NCBI GenBank assembly: GCA_944412495.1
Contig: CALYBL010000014.1
Coordinates: 28,541 to 92,540 of the forward strand
Direction of reading: 5' to 3'
DNA: 64,000 nucleotides
From: an uncultured Clostridia bacterium
GTDB lineage: Bacteria > Bacillota > Clostridia > Oscillospirales > Acutalibacteraceae
The position numbers and the translations under genes are program-made. Shown here piece by piece: positions 57,822-64,000 of the stretch (position 1 is its first letter; each line of letters starts with the position of its first letter). Below the pieces are notes generated by a model, which did no database searches, had not been told where the DNA came from, and saw nothing but the letters and a program-made list of their open reading frames with translations.

Positions 57822-58709
57822 CTATGCGCCCTTAACTCTTATTATGCGAAGAAACCCAGTGAAGCACGGCGCTGCGGTATACTGCACTATCCCGCCGTCG
57901 TGCATTTCGTCGTCGCCCGTCGCTATATGGACATGTCCGGCAAACACCGCACGCACAACATCCTTGTTGTCGTTTATAAGCTTTAAAAAGAGACGATTGT
58001 TTTCGCACTGCTGCTCCTCGCCTATCATCCAGTCAGGGCCCCACTTCTCTAATACGGGCGCGCGCGCCGCCGGTGCCTGCAGCGGCACATGCAAAAGCAG
58101 TATCGCCGGCCGCTTTGCTTTTATTTGCTCCTGCATCCTGTGCAGCTGGCGGTTCGATATTTTTATATCCGAATCGTCTATGGCGGCTATGTCAAAGCCG
58201 CTGAGAGATAATATCTGAAACTCGGGGTCGCCGCCGGCAAGCTCCGCCGCCAGGCGGCGCGCCTCGTCCGGCATGGCGTCTGGGACGGCGTCATGGTTGC
58301 CGGGTGCAAAAATACAGCCGCAGCCGAGGCTGTCTATATACTCCTTTGCGCGGCGCAGGCTGGACAGCGATGCATAATTTACAACGTCGCCCGTCAAAAA
58401 CACCATGTCCGGCGATATTTCGCGTATCCTTTCGGCTACGGTCTCATTTGCCTCCAGCGGCGTCATGACATATTCGTCTCCGCCGCGGCCGCATGTAATA
58501 CAGCCCTGCGTGCGCCAGAATTTCTCACTGCAGGCGGCGCGCTCCTTTTCCTCGTCGCTGTCGCCGGCGTCGCTTGCTGATATGTGCAAATCAGATATAT
58601 GCACAAAGGTATATTCGCGGCAAAGCCCAGGCAGTGTCACTGTGACCTCCGCCTCCGTTAGATGGCAGACGCCGTGCGGAGTTAAAATTTCTCTGTCGTG
58701 TACAGGCAT
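57822..58709 (-). CDS. Calcineurin-like metallophosphatase
   Basis: 295 residues. Metal-binding blocks in order: HISDLHIS, FLTGDVVNYASL, APGNHDA, LLHVPL and FAGHVHIA, typical of the calcineurin-like superfamily with a di-metal centre. A cysteine-containing insertion (about 60-85, CSEKFWRTQGCITCGRGGDE) may form an extra loop or metal site. No signal peptide. Start at 58709 with AGGGTGAT upstream; the longer frame is unlikely. Substrate unknown. Confidence 0.85.
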   Translation of the reverse strand: MPVHDREILTPHGVCHLTEAEVTVTLPGLCREYTFVHISDLHISASDAGDSDEEKERAACSEKFWRTQGCITCGRGGDEYVMTPLEANETVAERIREISPDMVFLTGDVVNYASLSSLRRAKEYIDSLGCGCIFAPGNHDAVPDAMPDEARRLAAELAGGDPEFQILSLSGFDIAAIDDSDIKISNRQLHRMQEQIKAKRPAILLLHVPLQAPAARAPVLEKWGPDWMIGEEQQCENNRLFLKLINDNKDVVRAVFAGHVHIATGDDEMHDGGIVQYTAAPCFTGFLRIIRVKGA

Positions 58710-59232
58710 GATATCACCCTTAATAATAGATTGCTTTAAGCCGGTCATAGTCTCGGAAGCGGAGCGTATGCCGGACGGATAAATGGAGACGCTTGCACCG
58801 CCTGTTGTGTCTGATGCATTTTCTCCTTGGGAAAATACCGCCGTGCTGCAAATCGGAGCCGGTAGTAGAATATCTACCCTACATGTACGCCTCTTTCGAG
58901 CTGCTGAGATACGCAGCATTCATCAGTATCCTTGTTCGAACGTATCCGGCGGAAAAAAGTCTTGCCAAAGGCTTTGGGAGAAACGGAGAAAAAGCCGGAA
59001 CTTAGCGTGAATAAAGCGAAAATCCTCCCCGATTTTCGCGGTCATATATGGATAAATTAAAAGCGGGCGGTGACAAAGCTTTTCAGTGCGTCTTCTAAGT
59101 CTGACGGTTGTCGGTTATCATGACTTTACTAAATGTGCTTTTATACGGCAGTGATAAATAGTCGCTGAAGAGACCCGAAGCGCACCGCTTTTTATTATAT
59201 GATATTGCTACAGTATAGCATTTTTAAGCGGA
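58710..59232. other. Gene-free stretch between the metallophosphatase and the EndoQ-UvrD gene
   Basis: About 520 bases without a supported gene. Terminator for the helicase gene is not obvious. Confidence 0.4.
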
Positions 59233-62200
59233 TTAAAACAGGCTCAGCTGCTCGGCCTGCGGCCTGCGGCGGGAGGCGCTTTCGTGTATGACCTCCTCCG
59301 GCAGCTCCGACAAAAAAACAGACGGCTGCGAGCTTGTGGTTATGATAAGCTCTTTTTTCGCCCGCGTCATGCCCACGTACATAAGCCGCCGCTCCTCTTC
59401 GACATCCACCACGCCGTCATGTGACTCAAGCGGCAGCCTGCCGGCGGTCACACCGGCAAGAAATACTGCGTCAAACTCCAGCCCCTTAGCACCGTGCAGT
59501 GTCATTAAACACACGGCGCCGGACTTGCCGCTTTTGCCGGAGGCGCGCCGCAAATCAGCCTCCTCACCGAGTATGAGCGCATTCCACAGCTCTTTAAAGC
59601 TGCTGTAAAACACTGCCGTATTCCGCAGCTTATCAAGCGGCGCCGACGCGCCGTATTCATCCTCCCATTTCTGGATAAGCCGATGGGGCTTCTCGCCCTT
59701 TACAAGCGGAAGCCACAGCTCGGCGCGCTCAAGCCAGCCTGAAAGCGGGAATTCTATACCTGCGTATGGGCTTTGCTCAGATGCCGCGGCGGTACAGCCC
59801 GTCATGCCTTCGCCGTGCATTCCGGCCGGCCCGGAAAAAGCGCCGGCCTCTGCGGTATTTGCCTCACATGTGCCGCATCCGGCGGCAGACGTCTGTGAAT
59901 CAAATTTATCGTCCGCACCGTCTTCCGGCGCTGTTTCGGTGATACGTTGTGCCACGCCATACAGGCCGCCGTCAGGATGCCCGCCGGCCGTGCCGTCCGG
60001 CGCCGCTGCACCGTCTCTGTTTGATGTGCCGAGGCGCGCGGCGGCTTCAAGGACCTTGCACAGAGAAGACACATCAAATTCCTTAAGAGCGGTGCATGCT
60101 CTCTGTGCCGTTTCAATCAAATCCGCCGGGCAGTCCCAGAGCAGGCGCAGAGCCGCCGCCACCGACGCCGAGTCGGTTATATCCTCAAGCGAGTGGAAAA
60201 AGGATAGTACGCCCCTTACATCATCGGACTCCAAAAAGCTGTCCCTGCCGCTTATCACGCAGGGGATGTCGTCATGGCGCAGACATTTTTCTATCAGCTC
60301 AAGCTGACGGTGGGTGCGGCAGAGCACCGCAATATCCGAAAAGGACATAACCTCCGTCTCGCGGCGGATGGACTGAGCCTCCAGCATATCGACACCGCCG
60401 GTAATACGGCTTATCTCCTTTGCGATAAATATTCCCTCGCCGAATTCGTCCGCCGCCTTGACCACTCGCACCGCCTCGCCCGAAGGACAGTTGGCGTCAA
60501 GCCCGCGCGCACCGCCGGGATTGTTGGAGATAACCGGCAGCGACGCCTTGAGTATCTCCGGCGACGAGCGGTAATTTTGAGTCAGGCGTATTTCGCACAC
60601 CTCCGGGAACACCTCATGCAGCCGCTCAAAGCAGCGGCCGGTAGAGCCGCGAAAGCCGTATATCGACTGGTCCGGGTCGCCTATTACAAACAGGCTGTCG
60701 GCACTCATGCTCCACGCCTTTATCAGCTCGAACTGCATGTCGTTTATATCCTGAAACTCATCTATAAGCAGATTTTTAAAGCTCTTGCGCCCGACGGTAT
60801 TAAGATTAAGCGCCTCGGACAGCAGGTCGTCGAAGTCCAAAACGCCAAGCTCACGCAGCCGTGCGCAGTAGGCCTCATACAGCTCTGCGCCTGTTTCACC
60901 GTACGGCGCTGCGACGCCGTTTTTTATTTTTGATACCGCGCTCACAAGCTTTTTCGCGCCCATTTTCCGGCCGAGGCTGCGCAGCAGCTCCTCGGCGATA
61001 TCCAGCGCCTCGCCTTCGCTTATCACGCGCACGCTGCCGAGCAGGCCAAGGCATATGGCGTGAAAGGTACCTAATGTTATTTTGGCCGCAGCGCGCTTTC
61101 CAAGCCGCTTTTCAAGGCGCTCGTGCATTTCGGACGCCGCCTGATTCGTAAAGGTCACGGCGGTGATTTCCTCCGGACGTACGCCGGCGTCGTTTATCAG
61201 ATATTCAATGCGGGAGATAAGCGTCTTTGTCTTGCCGGTGCCGGGTCCGGCCACGACCGCGACAATGCGCTCGCCTGCCGAAGCCGCCCGCAGCTGCTCG
61301 GGATTAAGCGTGCCGGCTTTATCTGCGGGCTGTGTTTTTTCCACAGATGCTTTTGCGGATTTTTTCTCCGCGCGTCCTGCCAAAGCAACGTCACCGTGCT
61401 TTTTATGCTCCGCATGCTCGGGCATGGACTGCACGCCGAACAGCGACAGCTGCCCGTTAAGCTGTTCTATCTCAGACGGCGTTAAAAGAGAAATAACGCC
61501 GTATTCTCCGTCAAAGCCGGCGCGGCGCATAACTCTGCCCGCCCGAAGCCGGCGTATTCCCTCCGCCACGCATGGCCCGGCGGCGCGCTCTATGTCCTCG
61601 GCAGGGGCCTCACGCAGTATGTAAAATTCGGGGCCGAGCACGCTTAAAAGCTCCTCATACTGTGCAAGCGTTTTCTTGCTTGACGCCGATGAGCCGATAC
61701 AGGCGGCTATCACCTCCGGCAGAGGGACTAAGCTTTCGTACGGCTTGGCACATTCGGGGCGAAAGCCTGAGGGACGGTCGGCAAGCTCCTCGACCCTGTG
61801 CTCGACGCCTATTGTCAGCTTTTTGCCGCACACGGGGCATCTGTTGTCTATCTTTGCCGCCTCGGCCGGAGTAAGGCATATACCGCAGCTGCGGTGCCCG
61901 TCAAGATGATATTTGCCTTCTTCGGGGAAGAACTCAATGGTGCCGGCAAAGCCGCTGCCGGTGCGTATGGCTGCGACCATATCCGGATACGAAAGACCGG
62001 TGTCGAAAAGGTCCGCCTCCCGCCCAAGCTTTGACGGTGAGTGCGCGTCGGAGTGCGATACCAGCGTCAGGCCGTCGAGCTGCGACACCCTCCAGTTCAT
62101 AGGCGGGTCGGACGAAAGCCCCGTCTCCGCCGCGTGGATATGCGGCGTAAGGTCGCCAAAGCACTCTTCTATGCTGTCAAAGCCGGAAAAGGCGCCGAAC

Positions 62201-62697
62201 ATTGAAAAGTGCGGCGTCCATATATGAGCGGGGATAAATTCTGCGTCAGGGCAGACCTCAAGCGTGAGCTCCAGCAGGTCCCTGCTGTCGAGGCCCAAAA
62301 TGGGCCGCCCGTCGGAATGAATATTGCCTACGGCCTCCAGTCTCGCCGAAAGCTCATCAGCGGCCTCGAGGCTCGGCAGTATTATCACATTGTGCACCTT
62401 GCGCGTCTTCCCGTCCTTCTTGTAAATGGAGCTTATTTCACCCGTTACGACAAAGCGGGGAGACTGTGTTTCCATACATCCGGGCAGGCACAGCTCCTGC
62501 CGCAGGGTATAAAGTCCTTCCTCCGCCGGCACAAGCTGCTCCTTAAGCTCGGCGCGCCAGGCGGGATGGGTAAAATCACCCGTGCCTATAAGCTGTATGC
62601 CCTTGCGGCGCGCCCAGAAATCCAGATGAGGAGCGTCGCCGTCCCTGCTGGTCGCCCGCGAAAAGCGCGAGTGAATATGAAGATCTGCTATGTACAT
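59233..62697 (-). CDS. EndoQ-like PHP endonuclease fused to a UvrD/PcrA-type helicase
   Basis: 1154 residues. The N-terminal 415 residues are the PHP/EndoQ module: ADLHIHSRFSRA with the HxH metal motif, GTGDFTHP, HSDAHSPSKLGREAD and a zinc ribbon (Cys271, 274, 287, 290). A short linker leads to a superfamily 1 helicase: Walker A GPGTGKT (484-490), AVTFTNQAASEM, LLIDEFQDIN (motif II), IGDPDQSIYGFRG, TQNYRSS and a C-terminal half with TLHGAKGLEFDAVFLAGV and RRLMYVGMTRAKKEL. EndoQ cleaves DNA 5' of deaminated bases. The fusion would unwind and cut at damage. A glycine/alanine-rich insertion (about 945-1015) is odd and may be disordered. Start at MYIADLH with AGAAGGTG upstream. Confidence 0.85.
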   Translation of the reverse strand: MYIADLHIHSRFSRATSRDGDAPHLDFWARRKGIQLIGTGDFTHPAWRAELKEQLVPAEEGLYTLRQELCLPGCMETQSPRFVVTGEISSIYKKDGKTRKVHNVIILPSLEAADELSARLEAVGNIHSDGRPILGLDSRDLLELTLEVCPDAEFIPAHIWTPHFSMFGAFSGFDSIEECFGDLTPHIHAAETGLSSDPPMNWRVSQLDGLTLVSHSDAHSPSKLGREADLFDTGLSYPDMVAAIRTGSGFAGTIEFFPEEGKYHLDGHRSCGICLTPAEAAKIDNRCPVCGKKLTIGVEHRVEELADRPSGFRPECAKPYESLVPLPEVIAACIGSSASSKKTLAQYEELLSVLGPEFYILREAPAEDIERAAGPCVAEGIRRLRAGRVMRRAGFDGEYGVISLLTPSEIEQLNGQLSLFGVQSMPEHAEHKKHGDVALAGRAEKKSAKASVEKTQPADKAGTLNPEQLRAASAGERIVAVVAGPGTGKTKTLISRIEYLINDAGVRPEEITAVTFTNQAASEMHERLEKRLGKRAAAKITLGTFHAICLGLLGSVRVISEGEALDIAEELLRSLGRKMGAKKLVSAVSKIKNGVAAPYGETGAELYEAYCARLRELGVLDFDDLLSEALNLNTVGRKSFKNLLIDEFQDINDMQFELIKAWSMSADSLFVIGDPDQSIYGFRGSTGRCFERLHEVFPEVCEIRLTQNYRSSPEILKASLPVISNNPGGARGLDANCPSGEAVRVVKAADEFGEGIFIAKEISRITGGVDMLEAQSIRRETEVMSFSDIAVLCRTHRQLELIEKCLRHDDIPCVISGRDSFLESDDVRGVLSFFHSLEDITDSASVAAALRLLWDCPADLIETAQRACTALKEFDVSSLCKVLEAAARLGTSNRDGAAAPDGTAGGHPDGGLYGVAQRITETAPEDGADDKFDSQTSAAGCGTCEANTAEAGAFSGPAGMHGEGMTGCTAAASEQSPYAGIEFPLSGWLERAELWLPLVKGEKPHRLIQKWEDEYGASAPLDKLRNTAVFYSSFKELWNALILGEEADLRRASGKSGKSGAVCLMTLHGAKGLEFDAVFLAGVTAGRLPLESHDGVVDVEEERRLMYVGMTRAKKELIITTSSQPSVFLSELPEEVIHESASRRRPQAEQLSLF

Positions 62698-62736
62698 AAA
62701 TGACACCTTCTGTCGCATCGGTAAGAGTTTGGTCTA

Positions 62737-62765
62737 ATTATAATATTTTTTTAAGACAGCGGCAA
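62737..62765 (-). promoter_or_regulatory. Promoter of the EndoQ-UvrD gene
   Basis: On the minus strand TTGCCG, 17 bases, perfect TATAAT, ending 40 bases upstream of the start codon. Confidence 0.6.
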
Positions 62766-62811
62766 CAGATATCCCAATAAAAATAAATCTAAAATATTTG
62801 TAGACATAATA

Positions 62812-62840
62812 TTGCTTTATTCGACATATTATGATATAGT
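62812..62840 (+). promoter_or_regulatory. Promoter of the 62874 lipoprotein
   Basis: TTGCTT, 17 bases, TATAGT, with GAGAGGTG and an ATG following. Confidence 0.5.
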
Positions 62841-62873
62841 TAGTAAAAATGTATAAATTCAGAGAGGTGTATC

Positions 62874-63518
62874 ATGGATAGGAAAATCAGGCTGGCAGTT
62901 ATTTTTATTTTGCTGGGTTTAATGGCCGCACTTGCCTTTACAAACGGCTGTTCATCGAACAATGATACGCCGTCTGCTGTAAGAAAGGCCGAGACGCTGC
63001 CGAGCGATATTTTTGCCTCGAAAGAGAGCGGGTAGAACGTAAGAGCTGCATCATCTCCCGGCGTCACATCGGCTGAGCAGAATAAGGAGGAAAAGCCGCC
63101 AGTATCTTCTGCGGCACCGCCGGAGAAAAGCTCAGGCAGTTCTGCCGCACCGTCAAAACGCGCCGAAGCCTCTGCTGCGAAGACGGAAGAAGTATCCTCT
63201 GAAGTTACTGCTGCTCCGTCACATCCCGAGGAAAACAATGCGTCAGAGAACGCTGAAATCAGCTCTGATACGCAAACCTCCTCAGAGGCTGTTTCGTCAT
63301 ATATTTTCATAATATATTCCGACAGCATGATGTGCGAGGTGCCCTCATCCAAGGAATATCACAGAGGAAGCTGTGATATAGTAACCGAGCTCAGAAAAAA
63401 TAAGGGCGACGTAGTGATGTGCAGAAGGTCAATGATAAATAATAAAATTTGCAGCATTGCTCCCGACGATTACTCTCCATGCAGCCTGTGCAAGCCGGAA
63501 AAAATTATGTTCTGGTAA
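62874..63518 (+). pseudogene. Lipoprotein gene with an in-frame amber stop
   Basis: Reading frame of 215 codons with a single TAG at 63033-63035 (codon 54). Signal peptide and lipobox LAFTNGCSS (Cys at about 26), a long S/A/P/E-rich spacer, then a small C-terminal domain with four or more cysteines (CDIVTELRKNKGDVVMCRRS; CSIAPDDYSPCSLCKPEK). The frame is kept on both sides of the TAG, so loss is recent or the base is wrong. As written only a 53-residue product would be made. Function unknown. Confidence 0.65.
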
Positions 63519-63865
63519 AAATAAATGAAGTTACCTCTGCCGCCGGCATGCCGTGACAGCATTTTATCCTGAGCTGACGCCGGCACGCTTTCTCCCACGC
63601 TGCCCGGAGTGCGGCGGTTTTTCACATCATTTTAAGTCCGCGGTGCTCTTCCGCTTGCTGTGGCCGCTTTGAGTGCCGCTTCGGGTGCTGTGCGGCTTAG
63701 AAAAGATGCCGGAACAGGGGGAAAAAAGCAACGCTTGTTTAAAGCCAAAGTACCAGAGCAAAACGGATTTTGATTATGCGGAAAGAGGTACAGGCGAAAA
63801 TCCAGCGCTGATAAATCGGATATATGGAGAGAATAAAAAGCCGGACACGATGTGAAGCTTGCTCT
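63519..63865. other. Gene-free stretch near the window end
   Basis: About 350 bases without a supported gene, leading into a direct repeat. Confidence 0.4.
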
Positions 63866-63895
63866 GGACTCAGTCCGAGAGAGTGAATTAGCAGA
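63866..63895. repeat. 30-base direct repeat, copy 1
   Basis: Identical over 30 bases to 63958-63987, beginning GGACTCAGTCCGAGAGAG. It starts with the small hairpin GGACT-C-AGTCC. Confidence 0.9.
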
Positions 63896-63957
63896 CGCAG
63901 CCCGACTTTCGTGCACGGCGGTGAAAGGCTGTATCAGACTGCGGACGGATTGCCGCC

Positions 63958-63987
63958 GGACTCAGTCCGAGAGAGTGAATTAGCAGA
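63958..63987. repeat. 30-base direct repeat, copy 2
   Basis: Second copy 92 bases after the first. The following bases are also similar (GCAGCCCGACT and TAGTCCCGACT), so the unit may be about 92 bases and continue outside the window. Confidence 0.9.
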
Positions 63988-64000
63988 TATAGTCCCGACT

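Noticed and set aside
36140..63518. Genetic code change (TAG or TGA as sense codon)
   Set aside because: Many intact core genes end in TAG or TGA and show no internal ones.
63866..63987. Possible CRISPR array at the window end
   Set aside because: Only two repeats with a 62-base interval are visible, no cas gene, and the following bases are also similar between copies.

Overview
This window is a chromosomal segment of a spore-forming Gram-positive anaerobe of the class Clostridia, most likely a gut member of the Oscillospirales or a neighbouring order. That placement is inferred from three things: the replication-origin gene order (dnaA, rpmH, rnpA, yidD, yidC, jag, mnmE, mnmG, rsmG, noc, soj, parB), the sporulation and germination genes (YpeB, a SpoIID domain), and the short ThiI paired with a cysteine desulfurase. 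Housekeeping genes are fairly GC-rich. Several accessory blocks (about 22.2-23.5, 35-36 and 49-57 kb) are clearly more AT-rich.

Layout. 0-14.2 kb: origin region, with dnaA leaving the window on the minus strand and the ribosomal protein/RNase P/membrane insertion/tRNA modification/chromosome segregation genes on the plus strand, followed by serS and an acyl-ACP thioesterase. Two parS sites are visible, one inside mnmG and one abutting the soj promoter. 14.5-19.5 kb: glutamate racemase, a DUF1934 protein, an ABC-F ATPase behind a leader-peptide/terminator leader typical of antibiotic-induced attenuation, and an MBL-fold hydrolase. 19.6-33.2 kb, minus strand: a GH4 glycosidase, RsmE, a NERD-domain membrane protein, two paralogous CinA/sortase-type fusion proteins, ThiI and its sulfur donor. 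33.5-39.1 kb: YpeB, tRNA-Leu(GAG) followed by a degenerate duplicated spacer, an SGNH hydrolase and a broken papain-fold amidase.

39.1-48.7 kb is an accessory block. It holds a holin/XhlA pair, a lipoprotein, a tightly packed minus-strand operon (regulator, nucleotidyltransferase, dTMP-kinase-like protein, acyl carrier protein, adenylate-forming ligase, CYTH protein) whose product I cannot name, a Com-like zinc ribbon, an ImmR/ImmA-type switch with visible operators, and a BtrH-like protein. 49.1-57.4 kb is a modular locus that looks like a previously unnamed polymorphic-effector system. A DUF1906 glycosidase-like protein precedes a 730-residue protein made of five cysteine-rich Ig-like (Big_2) repeats and a variable C-terminal tip. 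Downstream lie a small membrane protein that may be its immunity protein, a promoterless alternative tip that shares 38 identical bases with the full gene, further putative immunity genes behind near-identical terminator/promoter units, and a decayed third Ig fragment. 57.8-64 kb: a metallophosphatase, an EndoQ-UvrD fusion helicase/nuclease, a lipoprotein gene with an in-frame stop, and the start of a direct repeat.

Three long reading frames (37.25, 38.25 and 63.03 kb) are each interrupted by one in-frame stop with an intact frame on both sides. TAG and TGA are ordinary terminators elsewhere here, so I read these as recent pseudogenisation or sequence error rather than recoding.
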